NCBI GenBank assembly: GCA_964398295.1
Contig: CAYNMW010000063.1
Span: 1 to 22,749, forward strand
Origin: CALFUK01 sp964398295
GTDB lineage: Bacteria; Bacteroidota; Bacteroidia; Chitinophagales; Saprospiraceae
DNA length: 22,749 nt
Direction: 5' to 3'
This document shows positions 9,460 to 16,220 of the stretch, piece after piece (the first letter of the stretch is position 1; each line of letters starts with the position of its first letter). The translations under genes and the position numbers were made by a program. The notes under the pieces are model-generated. The model did not search any database. It was given only the letters and a program-made list of their open reading frames with translations, and was not told the origin of the DNA.

Positions 9460-10383
9460 TTAGTCGCTTACAATGGCTTTTCTTTTCTTAGCATCGTATG
9501 AAATAATAACGACTCCTCCAATAACAATGACAGTTCCTAGTATTTGTAAAACACTGATAGATTCATTTAAGACTAGAACAGCAAAGAAGATGGTAGACAC
9601 TGGACCTATACCACCGATAATGGATCCATTGGGAGCACCTATTTGTTTAATTCCTTCGGAGAATAAGAATGACGGAATAAGAGTAGACACAATAGCCATA
9701 ATAAAAGTGTAGATATAAACATCGGTTTTAAAGCGCAACAATGTATCTATTGGATGAAAAAGTAAATAATGAAATGCAATGCAAATAAATGCAACAATCA
9801 TTGTGTAACAAGTGAATTCAAGTGTCCCAATTTTTCTTAGATAAAATTCACCACCAACAAGATAGATAGCATAGAAAAATGCGGAAAGGAAAACAAGCGT
9901 CCCACCAATCACCAACTGATTAGTATCAACCAACATACCTGTGGAATAACATGCGGTTAGTATACCGAAATATGTCAGGATAATTGCCACCCATTGAAAA
10001 GGCCTAATCTTTCGTTTTAAGAATACTGCAGACAACAATAAGACGATAGTTGGATTTAGAAAAATAATTGCTCTTTCAAGACTTGCTGGAATGTATTGCA
10101 ATCCCGCAAAATCTAAAAAACTAGCGACATAAAAACCTGAGAAGCCAAGAATTAGGATATGCCATTTGCCTTTAGTTGTAAGTGTAGATAGTCCCTTTTT
10201 ACGGTGAATAAAAATGAGTATCATCACGTAAAAGGGGAGTGACATCATCATTCTAAGAAGTAATAAATTAATGGTTTCGACTTCTTCTATAGCATAGATG
10301 AGTTTTATAATGACAGGTTTGATCGAAAATAAGACTGATCCGACTAATGCATACAAAACTCCCTGATAAGATGTCTTCATCAT
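9460..10383 (-). CDS. EamA-family (drug/metabolite superfamily) transporter
   Basis: A 307-residue protein with about ten hydrophobic helices arranged as two EamA repeats. The first half has the pattern ending in P-A-S-L-E-R-A-I-I-F-L-N-P; the second half ends with GPVSTIFFAVLVLNESIS, in the usual position for the family's proline and glutamate near the end of each repeat. Known role of the family: inner-membrane export or exchange of small metabolites; the substrate is unknown here. It begins with two consecutive Met codons (10378-10383), so the start is uncertain by one residue. It converges on the macroglobulin gene with only 10 bp between stop codons and no visible terminator between them. 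Confidence 0.85.
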   Translation of the reverse strand: MMKTSYQGVLYALVGSVLFSIKPVIIKLIYAIEEVETINLLLLRMMMSLPFYVMILIFIHRKKGLSTLTTKGKWHILILGFSGFYVASFLDFAGLQYIPASLERAIIFLNPTIVLLLSAVFLKRKIRPFQWVAIILTYFGILTACYSTGMLVDTNQLVIGGTLVFLSAFFYAIYLVGGEFYLRKIGTLEFTCYTMIVAFICIAFHYLLFHPIDTLLRFKTDVYIYTFIMAIVSTLIPSFLFSEGIKQIGAPNGSIIGGIGPVSTIFFAVLVLNESISVLQILGTVIVIGGVVIISYDAKKRKAIVSD

Positions 10384-10639
10384 GGCAACACGAATCTACA
10401 GGAAGGAAATGTATTGTACAGACAAATATTTATCAAATTAACAATAGATACGGTTAGTAAGTAAATCACTAAATAACTGAATGTCAATGGCTAAGCCTAT
10501 CTTTAATTACAGTGTTTTGCTTTGTTATCTTTACCAATGAGGGATCATTTATCCGTTATTTGACCCTACTAATCGAAAAAATCGAATTCAAAGAAACTAA
10601 ATAGGTGCTTTAGCTTATTTTAGTTGTAAACTATGCTTC
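10384..10639. other. Divergent intergenic region, 256 bp
   Basis: This AT-rich stretch separates the EamA transporter (minus) from the DUF697-like gene (plus) and must hold both promoters. I find no perfect TAnnTTTG element, no strong hairpin and no convincing small gene. A 19-codon ORF at 10481-10540 has no support. Confidence 0.5.
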
Positions 10640-11254
10640 ATGGCTAAGAAAAATGTTGATACAAAGGATAGCGCAAATTCAATCATAAAGAATCATATGA
10701 TATGGTCGATGGGAGCAGGCTTCATACCTGTCCCAATTGCTGATTTTTTTGCGGTAAGTGCAATCCAATTGGATATGATCCGACAAATGTGCAAACTGTA
10801 TGAAGTTGACTTTAAAGAAACAGAAGGCAAAGCTATTATAACTGCTCTTACTGGTTCTGGTTTAGCTAGACTGGGCGCAAGAGCAATTAAAATTATACCT
10901 GGTGTTGGTTCTGTGCTAGGTGGTGTTACACTTGCAGTACTGTCAGGAGCTTCTACATATGCACTAGGTGAAGTGTTTAAAACCCATTTTGAAACTGGTG
11001 GGACTTTTCTAGATTTCGACCCAGATCGCCTCAAAAAATACTACAATGAAAAATTTGAAAAGGGCAAGGAGATGGCTAAAGAGATGAAGAATGAGCAAGA
11101 AGAAGCGGAGGTTATTGTCAAAGAGTCAAAAGCTGCGAAAGCAAAACCAAAGGATGCCATCGATCGATTGACAGATCTGGCAAAATTAAAAGAAGATGGC
11201 ATCATCACTGAAGATGAATTTCAAACGATGAAAAAGAAAATAATTGAAGGATGA
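10640..11254 (+). CDS. DUF697/YcjF-like protein with a C-terminal SHOCT domain
   Basis: A 204-residue protein. Residues 12-125 match the DUF697-like fold: an amphipathic start (IWSMGAGFIPVPIADFFAVS at 21-40), the Q-L-D-M-I segment, and a glycine-rich hydrophobic stretch at about 83-110 (IIPGVGSVLGG). In other proteins this domain is joined to small GTPases or membrane-stress proteins; no GTPase domain is present here. Residues 128-170 form a highly charged, probably coiled-coil linker. Residues 172-203 are a SHOCT domain (LAKLKEDGIITEDEFQTMKKK), a short module often found at protein C termini and thought to mediate oligomerisation or binding. The stop codon overlaps the start of a 27-codon membrane microprotein gene (ATGA), so the two are probably co-translated. 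Role unknown; membrane association is an inference from the hydrophobic segments. Confidence 0.75.
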   Translation: MAKKNVDTKDSANSIIKNHMIWSMGAGFIPVPIADFFAVSAIQLDMIRQMCKLYEVDFKETEGKAIITALTGSGLARLGARAIKIIPGVGSVLGGVTLAVLSGASTYALGEVFKTHFETGGTFLDFDPDRLKKYYNEKFEKGKEMAKEMKNEQEEAEVIVKESKAAKAKPKDAIDRLTDLAKLKEDGIITEDEFQTMKKKIIEG

Positions 11255-11334
11255 GAAACTGGAAGAAGACAACTAAATATTGGTTAATTACAGAGGTCAT
11301 CTTGTTTATCATTATTCTCTTTTTCGTTCTATAA
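11251..11334 (+). CDS. 27-residue single-pass membrane microprotein, coupled to the DUF697-SHOCT gene
   Basis: The ATG at 11251 overlaps the TGA of the preceding gene (ATGA), a classical translational-coupling arrangement. The product is a basic N terminus (MRNWKKTTKYW) followed by a continuous hydrophobic helix of about 16 residues (from VILF to FFVL), ending at TAA 11332-11334. This positive-inside plus helix design is typical of bacterial membrane microproteins. I do not recognise a family. The coupling suggests a partner or membrane anchor for the DUF697-SHOCT protein, which is inference. With so short an ORF, chance cannot be excluded. Confidence 0.5.
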   Translation: MRNWKKTTKYWLITEVILFIIILFFVL

Positions 11335-11383
11335 GAATACTTTTTAAAAAGATAATAGTTTATCTCCCAATTCAGTACTGTTA

Positions 11384-11833
11384 TTAATTCCTAGCACTCG
11401 TATGATCAACAACGATCACCCAGTCACCTTTTATCTTGCGCCAGATCAATAAAAAATGACCTCCGATATCTCCAATTTCTCTTTTGAGATCCCAACTTCC
11501 AGTCAGACTGATTACCCGACGACTATGCCTGGACATGTCTTTTATGTCGAACGTTAAATTTCCCATAGCAGCTTTGTCAGGATATCTTTTTTTATAACCG
11601 TCTAATGTATTTTTCCAACCTTTTGTAATGCCAGTTGCTCCACCAAATTGCAAATCTGGTGATTTCCAATACACTTCCATAAAGGCATCTATATCCGCAT
11701 TATTCCAATCTTTTTGTTGCTGGTAAAGCAATTGTTCAATTTGTTGGAAGTCTTTATCAACTTCTTGTGCAGTAGTTACATTAGAAAAGATAAGGAATAC
11801 AATCACTGTCAAATTTATGTGTATACTGTGCAT
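11384..11833 (-). CDS. Secreted SnoaL/DUF4440-like (NTF2-fold) protein
   Basis: A 149-residue protein with an N-terminal signal peptide (hydrophobic core LTVIVFLIF, probable cleavage after TTAQ). The mature part follows the DUF4440/SnoaL-like NTF2 pattern: an initial helix with QQKDWNNADIDAFMEVYW, a central G-W-K-N-T-L-D-G-Y-K-K-R-Y segment, and a closing beta sheet with GHFLLIWRKIKGDWVIVVDHTS. Members of this fold range from ketosteroid-isomerase-like enzymes to pure binding proteins, and no catalytic residue can be assigned, so no reaction is claimed. It should be periplasmic or secreted. It is transcribed away from the cytochrome c-PQQ dehydrogenase gene, and the two share the repeat-rich intergenic region. 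Confidence 0.75.
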   Translation of the reverse strand: MHSIHINLTVIVFLIFSNVTTAQEVDKDFQQIEQLLYQQQKDWNNADIDAFMEVYWKSPDLQFGGATGITKGWKNTLDGYKKRYPDKAAMGNLTFDIKDMSRHSRRVISLTGSWDLKREIGDIGGHFLLIWRKIKGDWVIVVDHTSARN

Positions 11834-11867
11834 GGTCTTAGTTTGATAGAAAGATAACTTTAAATTG

Positions 11868-11988
11868 TATTAAGTCCAAGGCACTTCAGTGCCTTGAAAA
11901 TAAATCGATATTGCAAGTGGTTGATACCACATGGATTTAATGTTTTTGTATCAAACATCTACTCTTATTAAGTCCAATGTGCTTCTCA
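11868..11988. repeat. Imperfect direct repeat pair (12-bp identical core)
   Basis: TATTAAGTCCAA occurs at 11868-11879 and again at 11966-11977, a period of 98 bp. After five differing bases the similarity resumes in both copies (TTCAG and TTCTCAG), so each unit spans about 22 bp. They lie between divergent genes and could be binding sites or remnants of a small duplicated element. Confidence 0.6.
11877..11896. repeat. Near-perfect palindrome CAAGGCACT-tc-AGTGCCTTG
   Basis: Two 9-bp arms pair around two central bases. No T-tract follows on either strand, so a terminator is unlikely. It overlaps the first copy of the 12-bp direct repeat and lies about 44 bp upstream of the minus-strand SnoaL-like gene, a suitable place for an operator of a dimeric regulator. 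That role is inference. Confidence 0.6.
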
Positions 11989-12031
11989 GCCAAAGTCTGA
12001 CTAACCTTTGGTTGGAGCTACTTGTATCAAA
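11946..12031. repeat. Second direct repeat pair, TTGTATCAAA
   Basis: TTGTATCAAA occurs at 11946-11955 and 12022-12031, 76 bp apart. The second copy is 18 bp before the ATG at 12050. The 10-bp length in AT-rich DNA makes chance possible, but the pair is interleaved with the other repeat pair in the same intergenic region. Confidence 0.4.
11987..12014 (+). repeat. Potential leader hairpin before the cytochrome c-PQQ gene
   Basis: CAGCCAAAG at 11987-11995 can pair with CTTTGGTTG at 12006-12014 (nine pairs including one G-U) around a 10-nt loop. It lies 35 bp before the ATG at 12050. No T-tract follows, so it may be a leader RNA structure or a DNA-binding inverted repeat. Confidence 0.35.
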
Positions 12032-12049
12032 ATAACGTATGTTTATTGT

Positions 12050-13510
12050 ATGAAATCCACTATCTGTTGCTTTGTCATTTTTTCACTTTTCATTCTGACT
12101 AATTGTTCACGCAAAGTACAATCTGAAGGTCAAGCTGATAATATCGAAGTTGTCGAATTAAACCATGCGACTTCAGCAGAGGTCGTATTTGCAAGTAATC
12201 CCGAATCTCATTATGCTGAATATTGTGCTTCCTGTCACGGGGCAAAAATGGATGCATTTGTAGATAGAAGATGGCAATACGGAAATTCGCATGATGATTT
12301 ATTCAAAGCGATAAAAGTGGGTTATATAGATGATGGTATGCCTGCATATGCCGAAACATTTTCAGATGATGAGATTCATGATCTTGTTAATTACATACAA
12401 GAAGGAATTCTAAATCTAAATACCTATTCTTTTGATACCAAAAAGAATTCCTCTGGTATATTTCAAACTGAAAAGTTGACCATTAAATTAGATACGATTA
12501 CGACAAAACTGAAACGTCCATGGGGCATTACGTTTTTGGATAAAGGCAAACTGTTAATCGCCGATCGCACTGGTGATCTTTATTTGCGAACACCAAAAGG
12601 TAAAATGGCGGAGGTGAAAAACATGCCCGAAATTGTTGAAATAGGGCAAGGTGGTTTGATGGATTTAGATATACATCCAAATTATGAAGAGAATGGTTGG
12701 ATCTATTTTTCTTATACAAAACCTTCTATTCAAAATAAAAGACTTGTGACAACTGCAGTCATGCGTGCCAGACTAGAACTTGATAGACTAGTAGATAAGG
12801 AGGAAATATTCGAAGCTCTTCCGTATTCTGAAAGGAGATATCATTTTGGATGCCGACTTGAATTTGACAGACAAGGATACCTGTACTTGTCTGTCGGAGA
12901 TAGAGGTAACAGAGACGTCAATCCGCAAAACTTAGACAATCATTGTGGCAAAATTCATCGGATCAATGATGATGGTAGCATTCCGACAGATAACCCATTC
13001 GTAAATACGGAAGGAGCATTGCCAAGCATTTATACATACGGGAACAGAAACCCACAAGGTGTTGCTATGAATCCTGTTGACGGTCGTATTTGGGAAAACG
13101 AACATGGACCTAGAGGAGGAGATGAAATCAATATCATTCAAAAAGGCATGAATTATGGTTGGCCTGTAATTTCGTACGGCATTAATTATAATGGAACCAC
13201 CTTTACTGAAAAGACACATCAAGATGGAATGGAACAACCCGTTATGCATTGGTTGCCTTCTATTGGTGTGTGCGGAATGACCTTTGTCAAAACAGACCGT
13301 TATCCAGGTTGGGAGAATAATGTATTGTCAGGGTCTCTGCGATATGAATACCTGGAACGAGCAGTCATTGAAAACGATGAGGTGATTCATATTGAAAAAT
13401 TGTTTCCAGGAATCGGCAGATTACGAGTAGTAGAAGTTGGTCCTGATGGATACATTTATGTAGGCGTAGAAGAACCTGGTTACGTATTTCGATTGATTCC
13501 ACAATTATGA
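12050..13510 (+). CDS. Lipoprotein fusing cytochrome c to a PQQ-dependent aldose sugar dehydrogenase
   Basis: A 486-residue protein. A signal peptide ends in a lipobox LTNC (Cys19), followed by basic residues, so it is probably anchored on the periplasmic side. A class I cytochrome c domain follows: heme motif CASCH at residues 59-63 and a likely axial Met97 in DDGMPAY. From about residue 140 to the end is a six-bladed propeller of the soluble aldose sugar dehydrogenase (YliI/Asd) type: HFGCRLEFD with the likely catalytic His, VGDRG, GNRNPQG, EHGPRGGDEINII and NYGWPVISYG. Expected reaction: PQQ-dependent oxidation of aldoses to lactones, with electrons passed to the built-in heme and on to the respiratory chain. 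A TTG at 12008 would add 14 residues, but the ATG at 12050 gives a proper signal peptide. The stop overlaps the next gene (ATGA). Confidence 0.88.
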   Translation: MKSTICCFVIFSLFILTNCSRKVQSEGQADNIEVVELNHATSAEVVFASNPESHYAEYCASCHGAKMDAFVDRRWQYGNSHDDLFKAIKVGYIDDGMPAYAETFSDDEIHDLVNYIQEGILNLNTYSFDTKKNSSGIFQTEKLTIKLDTITTKLKRPWGITFLDKGKLLIADRTGDLYLRTPKGKMAEVKNMPEIVEIGQGGLMDLDIHPNYEENGWIYFSYTKPSIQNKRLVTTAVMRARLELDRLVDKEEIFEALPYSERRYHFGCRLEFDRQGYLYLSVGDRGNRDVNPQNLDNHCGKIHRINDDGSIPTDNPFVNTEGALPSIYTYGNRNPQGVAMNPVDGRIWENEHGPRGGDEINIIQKGMNYGWPVISYGINYNGTTFTEKTHQDGMEQPVMHWLPSIGVCGMTFVKTDRYPGWENNVLSGSLRYEYLERAVIENDEVIHIEKLFPGIGRLRVVEVGPDGYIYVGVEEPGYVFRLIPQL

Positions 13511-13962
13511 AAATATCAGATGACATAAAAAATGCTGCAAAGGCAAGTGTATTGTGTTGGTTAGCAACAGTGGACGATTCTTTAATCCCGAATGTTTCTC
13601 CCAAAGAAATCTTTACCGTCATTGAAGATAAATTAGTTATCGCTAACATCATCTCTCCTGTGTCCGAGCAAAATATTATAAGCAATCCAAATGTCTGTGT
13701 TTCCTTTGTAGATGTCTTAGTGCAAAAGGGCTATAAAGTAAAAGGAACAGCAAGAATTATTGATGAATCGTCAATAGATTTTGCAAATCACATACAGCAT
13801 CTTGAGGAGATGACTAATGGTAAATTTCCAATTAAGAATATCATCGAAATTAGTCCATCGACGGTAAGTGAGATTGTTGCTCCTTCCTATATTTTCTTTC
13901 CAGAAACGACAGTGGATGACCAAATCTCTGCTGCCAAGGTTCAGTATGGCTTATTAGAATAG
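13507..13962 (+). CDS. Pyridoxamine 5'-phosphate oxidase-like FMN-binding protein
   Basis: A 151-residue protein of the PNPOx-like split-barrel flavoprotein group. The N terminus shows the usual helix then strand (LCWLATVDDSLIPNVSPKE), followed by the strand with VIANI, the S-x-x-x-x-N-I-I-x-N-P-N-V-C-V-S-F segment, and G-Y-K-V-K-G-T-A, which sits at the flavin/dimer interface in relatives. Such small members bind FMN or F420 and act as reductases or binding proteins; a true role in vitamin B6 synthesis is unlikely at this length. It begins inside the stop codon of the dehydrogenase gene (ATGA), so the two are translationally coupled and likely co-regulated. The functional link between them is not evident from sequence. 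Confidence 0.8.
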   Translation: MKISDDIKNAAKASVLCWLATVDDSLIPNVSPKEIFTVIEDKLVIANIISPVSEQNIISNPNVCVSFVDVLVQKGYKVKGTARIIDESSIDFANHIQHLEEMTNGKFPIKNIIEISPSTVSEIVAPSYIFFPETTVDDQISAAKVQYGLLE

Positions 13963-13985
13963 TTGGTGGATTTAGGTTTTATGTC

Positions 13986-14002
13986 TTGCATGACCAATGC
14001 AA
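13986..14002 (+). repeat. Small palindromic hairpin after the PNPOx-like gene
   Basis: TTGCAT at 13986-13991 and ATGCAA at 13997-14002 form a 6-bp stem with a 5-nt loop, followed by ATCTTT. It lies in the 114-bp gap before the DUF2846-like gene and could be a weak terminator; the stem is short and the T-tract poor. Confidence 0.3.
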
Positions 14003-14076
14003 ATCTTTATGTAACTAGGGTATCCATTTCAGCGAAATTTTACACTATATTTAGTAGTAGAACCAATTTAAATACG

Positions 14077-14487
14077 ATGAAAAAGACAATCTTCTCCTTT
14101 TGTCTATTCTTATTTGTTTTCTCCTTAGCTGCACAGTCAACTGCTGAAGTTCACATTCTCAGAAAGACTGGATATACGGGATCCCTTGTCCCGATAAATG
14201 TGATCATGGATGATGTATTGATTTGCAAGGTCAATAATAAACGTCATTCGATACACCAAATAGAGGCAGGAAACCATTTATTTCAAGCAAGGTTGCTTGG
14301 AAAAAAAATGAAAAAGAAATCAATGGAACCATTGGAGCTAACATTTGAGGCAGGACAAACCTATTACCTTCAGCTAAACCTTAAACAAAGGGCTTTTGAT
14401 ACGCAGGTAGACATTCAGGAAATTACAAAAAGTAGTGCTGACAGATTAATGCCAGATTTAAAGCCTGAGAAAAATTGTAAAGCATAG
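14077..14487 (+). CDS. Exported DUF2846-like protein
   Basis: A 136-residue protein with a clear signal peptide (KKTIFSFCLFLFVFSLAAQ). The mature part fits the DUF2846 pattern: an initial strand ending in LRKTGYTGS, a short V-I-M-D-D-V-L-I-C-K-V segment resembling the family's substituted D-G-K-x-I motif, a turn reading EAGNHLFQA, and a late E-A-G-Q-T-Y-Y-L-Q-L strand. The family is widespread in secreted proteins and has no established function. The frame is open back to 13963, but only the ATG at 14077 gives a signal peptide at the N terminus. A TATATTTA about 30 bp upstream (14046-14053) is one base off the TAnnTTTG -7 element, so the gene may have its own promoter. Confidence 0.65.
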   Translation: MKKTIFSFCLFLFVFSLAAQSTAEVHILRKTGYTGSLVPINVIMDDVLICKVNNKRHSIHQIEAGNHLFQARLLGKKMKKKSMEPLELTFEAGQTYYLQLNLKQRAFDTQVDIQEITKSSADRLMPDLKPEKNCKA

Positions 14488-14523
14488 AGGGGTTAAGCAA
14501 TTTCTGGCAACGTTGTACATCCT

Positions 14524-15525
14524 TTATATAGGCATGCGTGCTGCAGGCTTTAAACTCAAATCTGCAAACCAATCTTCTTTGTAATAGTAGCTAGCGGCTT
14601 TAGCTATCATGGCAGCATTATCTGTACAATATTGGAATTGTGGAACATAAAAATTCCAATCCTGGACATTGGCTTCTTCTGTCAACATCGACCTCAAACC
14701 TTTATTGGCTGAGACTCCTCCTGCAATAGCAATTTCCTTAATACCTGTAGATTCAGAAGCCTTAACCAGTTTGTTTTTCAAAATAGTGTTGATGCTATTT
14801 TGTATGGAAGCACAGATGTCAAATAGATTATCGTTTATGAAACTCTCATTGTCCTTGATTGCATCCCTCAAAAAGTAGCGTATAGCAGTTTTTAAGCCAC
14901 TAAAACTAAAGTCAAGTCCTTCAATTTTAGGTTCTGGGAAGGTAAAATTAGCTACTCCTTGGGCGGCATATTTGTCAATTAATGGACCTGCAGGGTAGGG
15001 TAATCCAAGTAATTTACCAGATTTGTCATAAGCTTCTCCTGCTGCATCATCTCTAGTTTGTCCAATCACTTCTAAATCGAGATAATCTTTGACAAGTACA
15101 ATTTGGGTATGTCCACCCGATACTGTTAAGCATAAGAATGGAAATGAAGGTTTAGGATCGTCGATAAAGTGAGCCAGGACATGAGCTTTCATATGATTAA
15201 CTTCGATCAACGGAATGTTCAAACTTAGTGATAGCGCTTTTGCTACATTGACACCCACAACAAGACTTCCGAGTAGACCAGGACCACTTGTTACTGCAAT
15301 TGCTTGTAAATCAGATAGTTGTGTTTCTGAATTTTTAATTGCTTGTGTGATAGTTGGAATGATATTCTTCAAATGTTGTCTGGAAGCAACCTCAGGTACT
15401 ATGCCACCATACTCTTTATGAACAGCTTGTGATGCAACTAAATTAACAATAATTGCATCTTCTTTTAAGATGGCAATTGACGTGTCATCGCAAGATGATT
15501 CTATGGCTAATATCGTAGGTAACAA
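14524..15525 (-). CDS. tsaD: tRNA N6-adenosine threonylcarbamoyltransferase TsaD
   Basis: A 333-residue protein, the usual length for bacterial TsaD. It transfers the threonylcarbamoyl group from its AMP adduct to A37 of tRNAs that read ANN codons (t6A), together with TsaB, TsaE and TsaC. Diagnostic features: ILAIESSCDDTS at the N terminus, metal ligands H111 and H115 in HMKAH, the nucleotide-binding SGGHTQ at 136-141, GGVSANKGLR, and D302 in CTDNAAMIA as third metal ligand. All key residues are present. The only usable start is TTG at 15525-15523: an in-frame TAG lies two codons upstream and no ATG or GTG precedes the conserved motif. It is divergent from the pseudopilin-like gene across 95 bp. 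Confidence 0.97.
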   Translation of the reverse strand: MLPTILAIESSCDDTSIAILKEDAIIVNLVASQAVHKEYGGIVPEVASRQHLKNIIPTITQAIKNSETQLSDLQAIAVTSGPGLLGSLVVGVNVAKALSLSLNIPLIEVNHMKAHVLAHFIDDPKPSFPFLCLTVSGGHTQIVLVKDYLDLEVIGQTRDDAAGEAYDKSGKLLGLPYPAGPLIDKYAAQGVANFTFPEPKIEGLDFSFSGLKTAIRYFLRDAIKDNESFINDNLFDICASIQNSINTILKNKLVKASESTGIKEIAIAGGVSANKGLRSMLTEEANVQDWNFYVPQFQYCTDNAAMIAKAASYYYKEDWFADLSLKPAARMPI

Positions 15526-15620
15526 GCTCTATATTTCTTTAGTCTTTAAATATGTTCTACGAATGTAGGATTTCGTTTAAAATTAGTATTATTGTATCTG
15601 TCAAAAATAGTTGAAACGAA

Positions 15621-16202
15621 ATGAAATATTTGATCAATTTACTTCTCATTCTAGCAATATTGGGTACTGGATATCTTTTATTCAATGGAATTAATGAACC
15701 TATTGCTTTTAAGGCAGAACAAGAAAGAAGAAAAAATGTAGTTGCAGAGAGGTTGTCCCAAATCCGAGATGCACAGGAAATTTATCGAGCAATTAACGGT
15801 GACTTTGCGCCAAATTTCGAAACCCTGCAAGCTACTTTGAGAACAGATTCTATCCCATTCGTTCAAGTATTTGAAGATCCAGATGATCCGACAAATGAAG
15901 ACAAGTATGTGTATAAAACAATTTATACGAATGCATTGGACTCAGTTACAACATTGGGCATTAATTTAGATTCATTACCCTACGTGCCTTTCGCGAATAA
16001 CCTAAAATTTGACTTCTATGCTGACACGATGACATATCAAAAGACTATCGTTTCTGTCACTGAAGTAGGTACTCGTTGGAAAAATTTCATGGGTAAATTT
16101 GCTTCACCTCGCTATAAGAAATATGATGATCGTTATGAGCCAGAAGCAATGATAAAGTTTGGCGATCAAAATTCTCCAAATCTAGGTGGTAACTGGGAAT
16201 AG
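15621..16202 (+). CDS. Membrane-anchored pseudopilin-like hypothetical protein
   Basis: A 193-residue protein. An N-terminal hydrophobic helix (LINLLLILAILGTGYLLF) is followed by a long charged helix containing R-L-S-Q-I-R-D-A-Q-E-I-Y-R-A-I-N-G-D-F, the same spacing seen in the N-terminal helices of type II secretion pseudopilins (L..IR.AQ..Y....G.F). No prepilin peptidase site (G|FTLIE) is present. The C-terminal half is a polar, probably beta-rich domain without recognisable motifs. It should be held in the inner membrane facing the periplasm. Related proteins seem to be common hypothetical proteins of Bacteroidota; no function is known to me. It lies 18 bp before the DUF3822 gene and is likely in one transcript with it and rsmD. 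Confidence 0.6.
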   Translation: MKYLINLLLILAILGTGYLLFNGINEPIAFKAEQERRKNVVAERLSQIRDAQEIYRAINGDFAPNFETLQATLRTDSIPFVQVFEDPDDPTNEDKYVYKTIYTNALDSVTTLGINLDSLPYVPFANNLKFDFYADTMTYQKTIVSVTEVGTRWKNFMGKFASPRYKKYDDRYEPEAMIKFGDQNSPNLGGNWE

Positions 16203-16220
16203 ACTAATTTTCCCAGTAAT

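Noticed and set aside
10481..10540. A 19-codon ORF in the intergenic region before the DUF697-like gene
   Set aside because: No hydrophobic, charged or conserved pattern, no coupling to a neighbour, and its length is expected by chance in open DNA.
11340..11364. CTTTTTAAAAAG followed by a GATAA/TTATC inverted repeat as a terminator
   Set aside because: The stems are short and made almost only of A-T pairs; such palindromes are frequent in AT-rich DNA and no GC-rich stem is present.
12932..13249. Antisense ORF inside the cytochrome c-PQQ dehydrogenase gene
   Set aside because: It lies entirely opposite conserved propeller motifs, so it is a by-product of that coding sequence.
15602..15609. 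Minus-strand TATTTTTG as a tsaD promoter
   Set aside because: It fits TAnnTTTG but lies 77 bp from the start with no well-spaced -33 element; poly-A/T runs produce such matches by chance.
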